DNA of 64,000 bases from Comamonadaceae bacterium (GCA_027484575.1 JAIXSQ010000010.1:1-64000), one strand, 5' to 3'. Numbered from the stretch's first letter, positions 45,065-54,651 are shown. Notes: generated from the sequence alone by a model not told the origin. Translations and numbers: made by a program.

Positions 45065-46945
45065 ATGCGACGTGCCGGCGAAGCCGCCCCCCATGCCCCC
45101 CTGACCCCCGGCGCCGCGCCGGCCCCCGCGCCGGCGCCCGGCGCCGACTGGGCCACGCTGCGGCGGCTGGTGCCCTACCTGTGGCAGTACAAGTGGCGCG
45201 TGGCCGCGGCGCTGGCCTTCATGATCGCGGCCAAGGTCGCCAACGTGGGCGTGCCCATCCTGCTCAAGCACCTGGTCGATGCCATGAGCCTCAAGCCGGG
45301 CGATGCCACCGCCGTGCTGGTGGTGCCCATCGGGCTGCTGGTGGCCTACGGGCTGCTGCGGCTGTCCACCTCGCTGTTCACCGAGCTGCGCGAGCTGGTG
45401 TTCGCCAAGGCCACGCAGGGCGCGGCGCGCAGCATCGCGCTGCAGACCTTCGAGCACCTGCACGCGCTGTCGCTGCGCTTCCACCTGGAGCGCCAGACCG
45501 GCGGCATGACGCGCGACATCGAGCGCGGCGTGCGCGGCATCGAGTCGCTGATCTCGTACTCGCTCTACAGCATCGTGCCCACGCTGGTCGAGGTGGCGCT
45601 GGTGCTCACCATCCTGGCCGTGCGCTTCGATGCCTGGTTCGCCTGGATCACCATCGCCGCCCTGGTGGTCTACATCGGCTTCACGGTCAGCGTCACCGAG
45701 TGGCGCACCAAGTTCCGGCGCGAGGCCAACGAGTTCGACTCGGCGGCGCACACGCGGGCGATCGACTCGCTGCTGAACTACGAGACTGTCAAGTACTTCG
45801 GCAACGAGGCCTTCGAGGCCCGCCGCTACGACGAGAGCCTGGAGCGGCTGCGGCGCGCGCGGCTGAAGTCGCAGACCACGCTGTCGCTGCTCAACACCGG
45901 CCAGCAGCTGGTGATCGCCATCGGCCTGGTGGCCATGCTCTGGCGCGCCACGCAGGGCGTGGTCGAGGGGCGCATGACGCTGGGCGACCTGGTGATGATC
46001 AACGCCTTCATGATCCAGCTGTACATCCCGCTGAACTTCCTGGGCGTGCTGTACCGCGAGATCAAGCAGAGCCTGACGGACCTGGACAAGATGTTCGTGC
46101 TGATGGACCGCGAGCGCGAGGTGGCCGACGCCCCCGGCGCGCCGCCGCTGGCCCTGGCGCCGGGCGAGGCCTCGGTGCGCTTCGAGGACGTGACCTTCGG
46201 CTACGAGCCGGCTCGCACCATCCTGCACGGCGTGAGCTTCGAGATCCCGGCCGGCAAGACGGTGGCGGTGGTCGGCCCCTCGGGCTCGGGCAAGAGCACG
46301 CTGGCGCGGCTGCTGTACCGCTTCTACGACGTGCAGCAGGGCGCCATCCGCATCGGCGGCCATGACCTGCGCACCGTGCAGCAGGCCAGCGTGCGGCGCG
46401 CGATCGGCATCGTCCCGCAGGACACGGTGCTGTTCAACGACACGGTGGCCTACAACATCGCCTACGGCCGCCCCGGCGCCGGCCAGGCCGAGGTCGAGGC
46501 GGCCGCGCGCGCGGCCCACATCCACGACTTCATCGCCGGCACCCCGCGCGGCTACCAGACGATGGTGGGCGAGCGCGGCCTGAAGCTGTCGGGCGGCGAG
46601 AAGCAGCGGGTGGCCATCGCCCGCACGCTGCTGAAGGACCCGCCGGTGCTGATCTTCGACGAGGCCACCTCGGCGCTCGATTCGGCCAACGAGCGCGCCA
46701 TCCAGGCCGAGCTGCGCAGCGCCGCGCAGGGCAAGACGGCGCTGGTGATCGCGCACCGGCTGTCCACCGTGGTGGACGCGCACGAGATCCTGGTGATGGA
46801 GGCCGGCCGCATCATCGAGCGCGGCAACCACGCGCAGCTGCTGGCCGCCGGCGGCCGCTATGCCCGCATGTGGGCGATGCAGCAGCAGGGCGGCGGCGAG
46901 CAGGCCGGCACGGCCGGCGCCGCCGCGGCCGCGCAGCCGGCCTGA
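45065..46945 (+). CDS. ATM1-type ABC transporter (permease-ATPase fusion)
   Basis: The 626-residue protein fuses a six-helix membrane domain (WRVAAALAFMIAAKVANVGV and others) with a nucleotide-binding domain: Walker A GPSGSGKST (about 400), GIVPQDTVLFNDTVAYNIAY (Q-loop), signature LSGGEKQRVAIARTLL, Walker B VLIFDEATSAL, and switch His in VIAHRLSTV. The membrane part has the ATM1/HMT1 features FHLERQTGGMTRDIERGVRG and LNYETVKYFGNEAFEARRYD. This group exports glutathione-linked or iron-sulfur-related compounds and heavy-metal conjugates. ATG 45065 follows GAGAGGA by about eight bases; a TTG at 45056 would be three codons earlier. The N-terminus is Pro/Ala-rich. Confidence 0.92.
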   Translation: MRRAGEAAPHAPLTPGAAPAPAPAPGADWATLRRLVPYLWQYKWRVAAALAFMIAAKVANVGVPILLKHLVDAMSLKPGDATAVLVVPIGLLVAYGLLRLSTSLFTELRELVFAKATQGAARSIALQTFEHLHALSLRFHLERQTGGMTRDIERGVRGIESLISYSLYSIVPTLVEVALVLTILAVRFDAWFAWITIAALVVYIGFTVSVTEWRTKFRREANEFDSAAHTRAIDSLLNYETVKYFGNEAFEARRYDESLERLRRARLKSQTTLSLLNTGQQLVIAIGLVAMLWRATQGVVEGRMTLGDLVMINAFMIQLYIPLNFLGVLYREIKQSLTDLDKMFVLMDREREVADAPGAPPLALAPGEASVRFEDVTFGYEPARTILHGVSFEIPAGKTVAVVGPSGSGKSTLARLLYRFYDVQQGAIRIGGHDLRTVQQASVRRAIGIVPQDTVLFNDTVAYNIAYGRPGAGQAEVEAAARAAHIHDFIAGTPRGYQTMVGERGLKLSGGEKQRVAIARTLLKDPPVLIFDEATSALDSANERAIQAELRSAAQGKTALVIAHRLSTVVDAHEILVMEAGRIIERGNHAQLLAAGGRYARMWAMQQQGGGEQAGTAGAAAAAQPA

Positions 46946-47033
46946 GCGCCGCCGCCCGGGTTTGCACGCGTGCCCGGCCCGCGCCGGCTGGCCTAGCATG
47001 GCCCGGCGGCGCCTTGCCGCTGGAGGAGACACG

Positions 47034-47636
47034 ATGCGACATCCCACCCTCGCGCGACTGGCGGCGGTCGCCGGCGCGCTGGCCCTGGCCGGCTGCGCCG
47101 GCATGGGCATGGGCGGCAAGCCCTGGACCACCCTGGTCGACGGCGCCCGCGGCCTGGAGAACTTCAACCAGGTCGGCCAGGCCGACTGGGCCGGCGTCGA
47201 CGGCGCCATCCAGGCCACCCGCGGCGGCAGCACCCCGGCCTACCTGGTGACCAGGCAGTCCTTTGCGGACTTCGAGCTGCGTGGCGAGTTCTGGGCCAGC
47301 GACGATGCCAACAGCGGCTTCTTCGTGCGCTGCCAGAACCCGCAGGTGATCACCGACGAGAACTGCTACGAGGCCAACATCTTCGACCAGCGGCCCGACC
47401 CGACCTTCGCCACCGGCGCGATCGTCAAGGTGGCCGCCGTCCGCCAGCCCCCGCCCAAGGTGGGTGGCAAATGGAGCACCATGGTCGTGCGCATGCAGGG
47501 CGACCGGCTGCAGGTGATGCTCAACGGCGAGACCACGGTCGACGTGCGCGACCGCAAGCTCGCCAGCGGCCCCATCGCCCTGCAGTGGGGGCGCGGCACC
47601 ATCAAGTTCCGCAAGGTCGAGGTGCGGGCGCTCTGA
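47034..47636 (+). CDS. DUF1080-family lipoprotein
   Basis: The 200-residue product has a lipoprotein signal (MRHPTLARLAAVAGALALAG, then Cys21 in the lipobox LAGC) and a beta-sandwich lectin-like domain of the DUF1080/3-keto-disaccharide hydrolase type: TTLVDGARGLENFNQVGQAD, TRQSFADFELRGEFWASDDA, NSGFFVRCQNPQVI, WSTMVVRMQGDRLQVMLNGE and KFRKVEVRAL. This fold binds or cleaves sugars. It is probably anchored in the outer membrane. It follows the ABC exporter by 88 bases, has a GGAGGAGAC ribosome site, and is convergent with the VOC gene. Confidence 0.85.
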   Translation: MRHPTLARLAAVAGALALAGCAGMGMGGKPWTTLVDGARGLENFNQVGQADWAGVDGAIQATRGGSTPAYLVTRQSFADFELRGEFWASDDANSGFFVRCQNPQVITDENCYEANIFDQRPDPTFATGAIVKVAAVRQPPPKVGGKWSTMVVRMQGDRLQVMLNGETTVDVRDRKLASGPIALQWGRGTIKFRKVEVRAL

Positions 47637-47652
47637 GCTGGCGGCCGCGGGC

Positions 47653-48081
47653 TCAGAAGGTGATGCGCACCGACGCCGCGCTGCGCTGCGCCGGCCCGTG
47701 GAAGACGGTCTCGATGTTGTTGCCATCCGGATCCAGCACGAACGCGGCGTAGTACCCGGGGTGGTACGGCCGCGGCCCCGGCGCGCCGTTGTCGCGGCCG
47801 CCGTGGGCCAGCGCCGCCGCGTGGAAGGCCTGCACCATGGCCTCGTCGCGGGCCTGGAACGCCAGGTGGTGGCGCCCGGTGGGCACGCCCTGCGCCGCCG
47901 GGCTGTCGGTGGCCGAGACGAACAGCTCGTCGGCCCAGAAGTAGCCCGGTCCGGTGCCGCCCATCGGCACGCCCAGCGCCTCGAACACGGCCGCGTAGAA
48001 GCGTTGCGCGGCAGGCAGGTCGCGCACGACGAGCTGGACGTGGTCGATCAGCCTTCCGCGGTGCAGTTCCTGGGTTTCCAT
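47653..48081 (-). CDS. VOC-family (glyoxalase/dioxygenase-like) protein
   Basis: The 142-residue protein has the paired beta-alpha-beta-beta-beta units of the vicinal oxygen chelate fold: RLIDHVQLVVRDLPAAQRFY, FWADELFVSATDSPAAQGVP, GRHHLAFQARDEAMVQAFHA, and NGAPGPRPYHPGYYAAFVLD, PDGNNIETVFHG. Conserved metal ligands are the His of DHVQ, the His of RHHLAF and the late Glu in NIETVF. The family includes metallothiol resistance enzymes and dioxygenases; the substrate is unknown. It stands alone, convergent with the DUF1080 gene and divergent from the VWA gene region. Confidence 0.87.
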   Translation of the reverse strand: METQELHRGRLIDHVQLVVRDLPAAQRFYAAVFEALGVPMGGTGPGYFWADELFVSATDSPAAQGVPTGRHHLAFQARDEAMVQAFHAAALAHGGRDNGAPGPRPYHPGYYAAFVLDPDGNNIETVFHGPAQRSAASVRITF

Positions 48082-48153
48082 GCGTCTCTCCTGGTCGGTG
48101 CGGCGTGCACGCCGCGGGAAGCGGTTGTAGCAGCCGGTCGCCCGCCGTGGGGC

Positions 48154-49194
48154 TCAGTCCAGCCGCCGCAGCCAGGCCAGCGACAGCACGCCCGCCGCCA
48201 CCGCCAGCACGGCCGCTGCCAGCGCCAGCAGCGCACTCACCTCGGTCTCGCGCGACTGCACCTGCACCCGCGAGCCCAGCTGGCCGTACACCTCGCGCAG
48301 CCGGTCGGCGCTGCCCGCGTGGTGGTAGCTGCCACCGGTGATGCGGGCCACCTCCTTGAGCGTGCCCTCGTCCAGCTGCATGTAGATCGGCAGGCCTTCG
48401 GGTGTGGTGGCGGCGCCGTCGGGCGTGCCCAGGCCCACCACGTCGATGCGCACCCCGCGCTCGGCGGCCAGCCGGGCGGCGTCGAGCGTGTCGACCCCCG
48501 TGGTGCGGCGGCCGTCGCTCAGCAGGATGATCGCGGCCGAGGTGTACGAGCCGGGCGGCACCGGCGTGAACGGCGGCGGCGGTGCCTTGCCCGCCTCGTC
48601 GAGGCTGCGGCCCTGCGGCCGGCTGCTGCCGAAGGTCATCGCGCCCACGTCCAAGCCGTGCTCGGGGAACAGCTCCGACAGGCTGTGCACGATGGCGCTG
48701 CCGATAGCGGTGCCGCGCTGCATCTGGAAGCCGTCGATGGCCGCCACCAGCGCCGCGCGGTCGAGCGTGGCGCGCTGCGCCACCTGGCTGCTGCCGGCGA
48801 AGGTGACCAGCCCCACCTCGACATGCCGCGGCAGCTCCTGCAGGAACAGCTTGGCGGCCTCCTGCGCGGCGGCCAGCCGGTTGGGCTGCACGTCGGACAC
48901 CCGCATGCTCAGCGACACGTCCATCGCCAGGATCACCGTGGTGCGGGTCCAGGGCAGCGTTACCTGGGCGAGCGGGCGGGCCGCCGCCAGCAGCAGCAGG
49001 GCGAGCGCCAGGAACAGCAGCAACGGCGGCACGTGGCGGCGCCATTGCCTGCCGGCCGCGGCCGCCCGCACCACTGCCAGCGTGCTGTACGCGACCGCCA
49101 GCTTGCGGCGCCGCTGCAGCAGCCACAGGTAGGCCGCCGGCATGACCGGCAGCGCCAAGAGGCTCCACAGCAGTTCGGGGGCAAGGAAGGACAT
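48154..49194 (-). CDS. VWA-domain membrane protein (BatA/BatB-like)
   Basis: The 346-residue protein starts with the BatA-type N-terminus (MSFLAPELLWSLLALPVMPA) and hydrophobic segments near residues 5-25 and 55-73, then a von Willebrand factor A domain with the metal-ion site DVSLSMR (about 92-98), QELPRHVEVGLVTFAGSSQV, RGTAIGSAIVHSLSELFPEH and LLSDGRRTTGVDTL. A C-terminal helix LLALAAAVLAVAAGVLSLAW anchors it. VWA proteins of this class work with MoxR AAA+ chaperones, which are not adjacent here. The ATG complement of 49192-49194 is the natural start of the first helix. It may help assemble surface or periplasmic complexes. Confidence 0.85.
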   Translation of the reverse strand: MSFLAPELLWSLLALPVMPAAYLWLLQRRRKLAVAYSTLAVVRAAAAGRQWRRHVPPLLLFLALALLLLAAARPLAQVTLPWTRTTVILAMDVSLSMRVSDVQPNRLAAAQEAAKLFLQELPRHVEVGLVTFAGSSQVAQRATLDRAALVAAIDGFQMQRGTAIGSAIVHSLSELFPEHGLDVGAMTFGSSRPQGRSLDEAGKAPPPPFTPVPPGSYTSAAIILLSDGRRTTGVDTLDAARLAAERGVRIDVVGLGTPDGAATTPEGLPIYMQLDEGTLKEVARITGGSYHHAGSADRLREVYGQLGSRVQVQSRETEVSALLALAAAVLAVAAGVLSLAWLRRLD

Positions 49195-49357
49195 GGACGG
49201 CGCTGCATGCTGCACGTCCGCGGGCGGCTCGGCAACCGGTCTGGCGCGCGACCCTGCGCGGCACTCGCCTGTCGCACCGGGGCGGTGCGCCGCGGACATG
49301 CCTGGCTCCACGTTCCCGAGCAGCCCGTGCAGGGCCGCCCTGTGCCCTGACCCAGCC

Positions 49358-52030
49358 TCACGCTCGGTGCGTGGGCATGAGCCGGGCGATGAGCTGGAGG
49401 ACCTCCGCCGGATCCACCGGCTTGACCAGGTGCGCTGCGAAACCGGCATGCTGCGTGCGTTGCCGGTCTTCCGGTTGCGCCCATCCGGTCAGGGCGACCA
49501 GGTGCACCCCCGAGGTCCTGGGCTCGGCTCGCAGCGCGCCCGCCAGCGCGTAACCGTCCATCCCCGGCATTCCCAGGTCGATCAGGGCGATGTGGGGGTG
49601 GAACTCGCTCGCGCAGGTGACGGCTTCACGGCCGCTGGCACACACCCTCACCACGTGCCCGGCCAGGCGCAGGACCTCCCCGAGCGTCTGGCCGGCGTCC
49701 TCGTTGTCGTCGACGACCAGGACGCGCCACAGGTCCGGGAGCACTGGCGGACCAGCGGGCGGCGGGGGCTGCTCGGGTTCCTGCGTTCGAGGAGCGGGCA
49801 AGGACACGACGAACCGGCTGCCGTGGCCAGGCCCGTCGCTGTGGGCCTCCACGCGCCCGCCGTGCAGTTCGACCAGGCCACGCACCAGCGCCAGGCCCAC
49901 CCCCAGGCCGCCGGCGGTCCGCTCCTCGCCCGCTTTCTGCTGGAACATCTCGAACAGGTGCGGGATCGCCGCGCTGTCCAGGCCGATGCCGTTGTCGCGC
50001 ACCTCGATGCGGACCGACGTGTCGTCGACCAGGGCCTTCAACTCGATCAGGCCTCCCGCATCCGTGTACTTGCAGGCATTGGTCAGCAGGTTGCCGAGCA
50101 CCTGCGACAGGCGCGCGGGATCGCCATGCACCACCGCGGCAGGCGTCGTCAGGTCGACCACCACGCGGTGTCCGCGGGACTCGGCCAGCGGCCGCACCGC
50201 CTCGAGCGCGCTCGCGACGACTTCGTCAATGGCCACCAGCCGCTTGCGCAGCGTGATCTTGCCTTGGGTGATGCGCGCGATGTCGAGCAAATCGTCCAGC
50301 AAGTGGCTGACGTGCGCGACTTGCCGCCGGATCACGCCTCCCGCCCAGTGCAACCGCTCCTCCGGCACCTGAGGATGGCCGAGCAGATCGGCCGCCGCGC
50401 GGATCGGCGCCATGGGATTGCGCAACTCGTGGGACAACGTCGCCAGGAACACGTCCTTGCTCGCATCGGCGCGCCGCAGTTCCTCGTTCTGCCGCTCGAT
50501 CGTGCGCTGCGCTTCGCGGATCTCGGTCACGTCGGTATGAACGCCCACCCACTCGAGCACCTTGCCTCGCTCGTCGAGCATGGGAAGCGCACGGACGGCG
50601 TAGGTGCGGTACTGGCCGTCGCGCATCCTCACACGGTGCTCGACGGAGAACTTGGCACCGGTCGCGACAGCCGCAGTCCAGGCGGACAGGGTCGGCTCGA
50701 CGTCGTCCGGATGGAGCGCCTGTGTCCAGCCGTAGCCTTGGTACTGCCCATAGGTCTGGCCCGTGTAGGCCGCCCAGCTCGGCTGCTCCCCGCACATTCT
50801 CCCGGAGGCGTCGTTGGTCCAGAAGATGTCCGAGGCGGCTTCGAGCGCAACCTGGAACCTGTCCTGGGTGATGCGCAGCTGGCGTTCGGTCGCCTTCAGT
50901 GCCGAGATGTCGACGCAGGCGCCGGTGATCCAGGCTGGGCGGCCCTGGTGATCGCGATAGGTCACCGCGCGCCCGTACAGCCATCGCTCATTGCCCGCCG
51001 GACAGACGACGCGAAACTCCTGGTCGAAGTCACGCCCGTTGCTGCGGCAGTCGTCGAAGGCGGCAAGCACGCGGCTGCGGTCGTCGTGATGCAATCGGTC
51101 CAGGAACCGCTGCAAGGACGTGATCGGCTCGTCGGCGGGCGTTCCGAACAGCAGGTCCAGCTGTGCGTCGCCCTCGAGCGATTCGCTGCGTGCATCCCAG
51201 CGGAAGGTGCCAGTCTTGCTGGCCTCCAGGGCGGCATTGAGCACGACTTCCGTGCGCTTCTGGTCACTGACGTCGGACAGTGTCCCGAGCACCGAGACCG
51301 GGATCCCGTTCGCGTCGTAGCGCGCCCGTCCCCGGTTCGCCACCCAGACGATCTGCCCGTCGGGCCGAACGATCCTGAACTCGCAGGTGTAGAGCTGGTT
51401 GGCCGCGATGGCGCTGCGAACGGTGCGTTCGACGCGCTCGCGGTCGGCCGGGTGCACGAGCTGGAAGAAGTTGTCCGCCGTGGGCGTGAACGCGCCTTCC
51501 TCCAGCCCATGGATCGCGTAGCACTGGCTGGTCCAGGTGACGTGCCCGGTGGCGACGTCCCAGGTCCACAGGCCGAGGCCCGAGGCTTCGACGGCGAGGC
51601 TCAGACGCTCCTGGCTCTCGCGCCATCGCAGTTCGATGTGCTTCTGTTCCGTGATGTCGCGTGCCGTGCCTGCCATGCCGGTCGGTGTGCCGTCGGCGTC
51701 GTAGTCCGCCCGGCCATGGTTCACGATCCAGCGCACCTGTCCGTCCGGACGCACGATGCGGAACTCGCTGGCCAGTGGCTGCCTGGTGGCCAGCGCCAGG
51801 CGGATCTGTTCCTGCGTGTCCTGCACGTCGCCTGCATGGATCAGGTCGGCGAACGTGGCGAGCGTCAGTGGCCGGCCATCGTTCTGCAGACCGAAGATCG
51901 CGTAGCACTCGGACGTCCAGGTGATCCGGTCGGTGGCGATGTCCCAGGTCCAGACGCCTGTGCCAGCCGCGGCGAGTGCTGCCAGCAACCTGCTCTCCGT
52001 CGTGCGCGCATCGACATTCAGCATGTCCAC
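49358..52030 (-). CDS. Multi-PAS hybrid sensor histidine kinase/response regulator
   Basis: The 890-residue cytoplasmic protein has four PAS domains (about residues 10-135, 140-262, 265-385, 390-508), a HisKA domain with FLATLSHELRNPMAPIRAAA (phospho-acceptor H534), an ATPase domain (LLTNACKYTDAGG, GLGVGLALVRGLVELHGG) and a C-terminal receiver (VLVVDDNEDAGQTLGEVLRL, ALIDLGMPGMDGYAL, ALTGWAQ, VKPVDPAEV). There is no membrane segment. The first two PAS domains are near duplicates. Domain plan and kinase core resemble the KaiC-linked kinase at 15232, so the two may be paralogues. The nearest downstream gene is unrelated. Cognate regulator and signal are unknown. Confidence 0.92.
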   Translation of the reverse strand: MDMLNVDARTTESRLLAALAAAGTGVWTWDIATDRITWTSECYAIFGLQNDGRPLTLATFADLIHAGDVQDTQEQIRLALATRQPLASEFRIVRPDGQVRWIVNHGRADYDADGTPTGMAGTARDITEQKHIELRWRESQERLSLAVEASGLGLWTWDVATGHVTWTSQCYAIHGLEEGAFTPTADNFFQLVHPADRERVERTVRSAIAANQLYTCEFRIVRPDGQIVWVANRGRARYDANGIPVSVLGTLSDVSDQKRTEVVLNAALEASKTGTFRWDARSESLEGDAQLDLLFGTPADEPITSLQRFLDRLHHDDRSRVLAAFDDCRSNGRDFDQEFRVVCPAGNERWLYGRAVTYRDHQGRPAWITGACVDISALKATERQLRITQDRFQVALEAASDIFWTNDASGRMCGEQPSWAAYTGQTYGQYQGYGWTQALHPDDVEPTLSAWTAAVATGAKFSVEHRVRMRDGQYRTYAVRALPMLDERGKVLEWVGVHTDVTEIREAQRTIERQNEELRRADASKDVFLATLSHELRNPMAPIRAAADLLGHPQVPEERLHWAGGVIRRQVAHVSHLLDDLLDIARITQGKITLRKRLVAIDEVVASALEAVRPLAESRGHRVVVDLTTPAAVVHGDPARLSQVLGNLLTNACKYTDAGGLIELKALVDDTSVRIEVRDNGIGLDSAAIPHLFEMFQQKAGEERTAGGLGVGLALVRGLVELHGGRVEAHSDGPGHGSRFVVSLPAPRTQEPEQPPPPAGPPVLPDLWRVLVVDDNEDAGQTLGEVLRLAGHVVRVCASGREAVTCASEFHPHIALIDLGMPGMDGYALAGALRAEPRTSGVHLVALTGWAQPEDRQRTQHAGFAAHLVKPVDPAEVLQLIARLMPTHRA

Positions 52031-52344
52031 CTTTCAGGATCGCCGTCGATCCTAGTGGCCCTGCAGCCCATCAACGAGACCGCTTCTGGGGGATGCGCCC
52101 ATCACATCTCCATGGTCGCGTTGCGTGATGGCGACGAGCGGCTTGGCCCGGGGGCGCTGGTGCGTTCGTCGGCGCGGCTCCGTCGGCGCGTACTCGTGCA
52201 CCGTGCCGCTGGTCGGGGCCGCAAGCCCAACCACTCGCGCCCGCCTTGGCGCCGGATCCGCCCAAGCGCCGGGCCGTCGTCAGGAGCGCAGCCGCCGGGC
52301 TCCACGCGCCACGGGCCAGCTGCTGGCCCGTGGCGCTGCGGGTT
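52031..52344. other. Gap without a convincing gene
   Basis: 314 bases upstream of the PAS kinase. Short Arg-rich frames on both strands look like GC-bias shadows with no family resemblance. The only structure I see is the 14-bp stem-loop at 52306-52336. The PAS kinase promoter should lie in 52031-52130, but no clear hexamers are visible. Confidence 0.6.
52306..52336. terminator. Strong stem-loop behind thiG
   Basis: A perfect 14-bp stem (GCGCCACGGGCCAG at 52306-52319 with CTGGCCCGTGGCGC at 52323-52336) and a 3-base loop lie nine bases past the thiG stop on the minus strand. There is no T-run; probably the end of the thi operon. Confidence 0.6.
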
Positions 52345-53157
52345 TCAGAGCACGAACGGCCGGCCGGTCACCGGCGTGCTGGGCACCGCCATGTCCTGGC
52401 GCGCCATCACGCCGGCCTCGTAGCCGAGCCGCCCCGCCTCGACGGCCAGCCGGAACGCGCGGGCCATGCGCACCGGGTCGTGGGCGTTGGCCACGGCGCT
52501 GTTGAGCAGCACGGCGTCGTAGCCCATCTCCATGGCCTGCACCGCGTCGCGGGGCGAGCCGATGCCCGCATCGACGACCAGCGGCACGCCCGGGAGGCGC
52601 TCGCGCAGGGTGCGCAGAGCCGTGGGGTTGAGCAGGCCCTGGCCCGAGCCGATGGGCGCGCCCCAGGGCATCAGGATGCGGCAGCCCGCATCCAGCAGGC
52701 GCTGGCAGCTGACCAGGTCCTCGGTGCAGTACGGGAACACCTCGAAGCCGTCCTTGACCAGCTCGGCGGCGGCGGTCACCAGCTCGAAGGGATCGGGCTG
52801 CAGCGTGTGCTCGTCGCCCACCACCTCGAGCTTGATCCAGTGGGTGCCGAACAGCTCGCGCGCCATCCGCGCCAGCGTCACGGCCTCGCGCGCGCTGCGG
52901 CAGCCGGCGGTGTTGGGCAGCAGGCGGGCGCCGCTGGCGCGGATCAGCGCGTAGAAGTCGCCGGGCTGCCCGCCCGCGGCGAGCTGGCGCTTGAGGCCGA
53001 CGGTGACCACCTCGGTGCCCGAGGCGGCGATGGCCTCCTGCAGCACCTGTGGCGAGGGGTAGCCGGCGGTGCCCAGGAAGAAGCGGCTGGTGAGCTCGGC
53101 GCCGCCGATGGAGAACGGCGCCGCGGGCGCGGTGGTGGATGTGGACGGCATGGGCAT
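52345..53157 (-). CDS. thiG: Thiazole synthase
   Basis: ThiG joins ThiS-thiocarboxylate sulfur, dehydroglycine and deoxyxylulose phosphate into the thiazole ring of thiamine. The 270-residue protein is a TIM barrel with [70 protein letters not shown] (Schiff-base Lys at the start), [17 protein letters not shown] and [20 protein letters not shown]. The first ten residues are Ser/Thr/Ala-rich and the conserved part begins at FSIGG; an ATG two codons later (53151) is possible. Its start overlaps the thiS stop (TGATG), and it is the last gene of the TPP-riboswitch operon. Confidence 0.95.
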   Translation of the reverse strand: MPMPSTSTTAPAAPFSIGGAELTSRFFLGTAGYPSPQVLQEAIAASGTEVVTVGLKRQLAAGGQPGDFYALIRASGARLLPNTAGCRSAREAVTLARMARELFGTHWIKLEVVGDEHTLQPDPFELVTAAAELVKDGFEVFPYCTEDLVSCQRLLDAGCRILMPWGAPIGSGQGLLNPTALRTLRERLPGVPLVVDAGIGSPRDAVQAMEMGYDAVLLNSAVANAHDPVRMARAFRLAVEAGRLGYEAGVMARQDMAVPSTPVTGRPFVL

Positions 53158-53366
53158 CAGCCTCCGGTGATGGGCTGGAAGGTGGTGACGGCGTCGCCCG
53201 CCTGCAGCACGCAGGCGGCGCGCTGCTCGCGGGGGACGAAGTCGGCATTGACCGCGGTGGCCAGCGCGGCGGGCTGCGCGCCCAGGGCGGCGACCAGGTC
53301 GGCCAGCGTGCTGCCCTCGGGCAGGGGATGCGGCGCGCCGTTGACGGTGACGGTGACGGTCAGCAT
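53157..53366 (-). CDS. thiS: Thiamine biosynthesis sulfur carrier ThiS
   Basis: The 69-residue ubiquitin-like protein ends in the required Gly-Gly (TTFQPITGG), which is adenylated and thiocarboxylated to supply sulfur to ThiG. It starts [20 protein letters not shown] and has LADLVAALG and [17 protein letters not shown] of the beta-grasp fold. It overlaps thiO by seven bases upstream and thiG by one base, so all three are coupled. Its adenylating partner ThiF is not in the window. Confidence 0.93.
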   Translation of the reverse strand: MLTVTVTVNGAPHPLPEGSTLADLVAALGAQPAALATAVNADFVPREQRAACVLQAGDAVTTFQPITGG

Positions 53367-54415
53367 GGCAGGTCCTCGAGCGCCCGCTCCACCAGGGCCG
53401 GCGCGATCAGCCAGCCGTGTCGGAACAGGCCGTTGATGCGCAGCAGCCCCGGCGCGCGCTCGGTGCGCGGCAGGTTGTCGGGCAGGGCGGGGCGCAGGTT
53501 GGTCTCGGTGTGCACGATGCGGGCCTCGGCCAGCTCGGGCACCAGGCTGTGGGCGGCGGCCAGCAGTTCCACGGTGCTGCGCAGCGACACCGGCGAGCGG
53601 TCCTCGCTTTCGATCTCGCTGGCGCCCACCACCACTAGGTCACCGGCGCGCGGGACCACGTAGACGCGGTGGCGCGGGTGCAGCAGCCGCATCGGCCGGG
53701 TCAGCGGCACGCCCGGTGCGTGCAGCCAGACGATCTCGCCGCGCACGCCGCGCACCGGCAGCTGCGGCCGCGCGCCGGTGCCGCGGGCGTCGATGGCCAG
53801 GTCGAACGGCAGGCGGCCGGCCGCCGTGGCCAGCGCGCCGGGTTCCACCGCGTCGACCGCCGAGCCCCAGTGCCAGCGCACACCCGCCGCGCTGCCGCCG
53901 GCCGCCAGCGCGGCCATGGCCTGCACGGTGTGGATGTGGCCCTCGACCGGCAGCAGCCAGGCATGGGCGGGGCCGTTGACGGCGGGTTCGAGCGCGCGCA
54001 GCGCGGGCAGGCCGAGCTTCTCGGGCTGGTGGTCGGCCGGCGCCTTGGCGGCCAGCAGGTCGACCACGCGGCGGGCCGCGCCCTCGTCGCCACGGTGGGC
54101 CAGCAGCAGGCTGCCTTCGCGGCTGAGCTGCACCGGCAGCGGCAGCGTCGCCACGATCTGTGGCCACAGCTGCAGCGAGCGCAGGCCCAGGGCGAACACG
54201 TCGGCGTCGGCCGACTCGAGCTCGGCCACGGGGCTGAGCATGCCGGCGGCGGTCCAGCCCGCGGCGCGGGCACCGGCGCGGTCCTCGGGGCCGGCGGCGG
54301 GGTCGTGCACCGCGACGTCGTGGCCGGCGCGCGCCAGCTGCAGCGCGAGCAGGCGGCCGAGCAGGCCGGCGCCGGCGATGCCGACGCGCAGCCGGGTGGG
54401 GGAGGGGGTGGTCAT
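53360..54415 (-). CDS. thiO: Glycine oxidase ThiO (FAD-dependent)
   Basis: The 351-residue flavoprotein opens with [20 protein letters not shown] (FAD Rossmann GxGxxG) and continues with [59 protein letters not shown], and [20 protein letters not shown], with [20 protein letters not shown] at the end. ThiO oxidises glycine to iminoacetate/dehydroglycine for ThiG; aerobic bacteria use it in place of ThiH. It heads the thi operon, 72 bases downstream of a TPP riboswitch, and overlaps thiS. The ATG is the complement of 54413-54415. Confidence 0.92.
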   Translation of the reverse strand: MTTPSPTRLRVGIAGAGLLGRLLALQLARAGHDVAVHDPAAGPEDRAGARAAGWTAAGMLSPVAELESADADVFALGLRSLQLWPQIVATLPLPVQLSREGSLLLAHRGDEGAARRVVDLLAAKAPADHQPEKLGLPALRALEPAVNGPAHAWLLPVEGHIHTVQAMAALAAGGSAAGVRWHWGSAVDAVEPGALATAAGRLPFDLAIDARGTGARPQLPVRGVRGEIVWLHAPGVPLTRPMRLLHPRHRVYVVPRAGDLVVVGASEIESEDRSPVSLRSTVELLAAAHSLVPELAEARIVHTETNLRPALPDNLPRTERAPGLLRINGLFRHGWLIAPALVERALEDLPC

Positions 54416-54487
54416 CGGGGCTCTGGTGTCCTGCGCAGTGCCTGGAAGCCGGACCGGAGGGGATGCCGGTGCGGCCTGCGCGAGCCC

Positions 54488-54585
54488 TGCTCTTCTTCCG
54501 CCGGCATGAACCGGATCAAGTTCACGGGTTCGGCATCGGCCGTCTCAGCAGGTGGCCACCATGGCCGCCCGCACCCCGGAGCGGG
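54488..54585 (-). ncRNA. TPP riboswitch (THI element) controlling thiOSG
   Basis: Read on the minus strand, the region begins CCGGGGTGCGGGC, passes a GGCC hairpin, then CTGCTGAGACGGCC (the CUGAGA pyrimidine-sensor block), ACCCGTGAACTTGATCCGGT (the conserved block binding the pyrophosphate via Mg2+) and GCCGGCGGAAGAAGAG. Order and spacing match the thi-box TPP aptamer. It ends about 70 bases before thiO, leaving space for an expression platform that either terminates transcription or hides the ribosome site when TPP is abundant. Confidence 0.93.
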
Positions 54586-54651
54586 GCGGATTCTACGACC
54601 GTTCGCCGGCGTCCCGGCGACGGCGGGGCTGCACGGCCAGCGCTGGTGGGT

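Noticed and set aside
52052..52305. Short minus-strand frames in the gap upstream of the PAS kinase
   Set aside because: Arg/Ser/Pro-rich, overlapping in three frames, no ribosome site and no recognisable domain.
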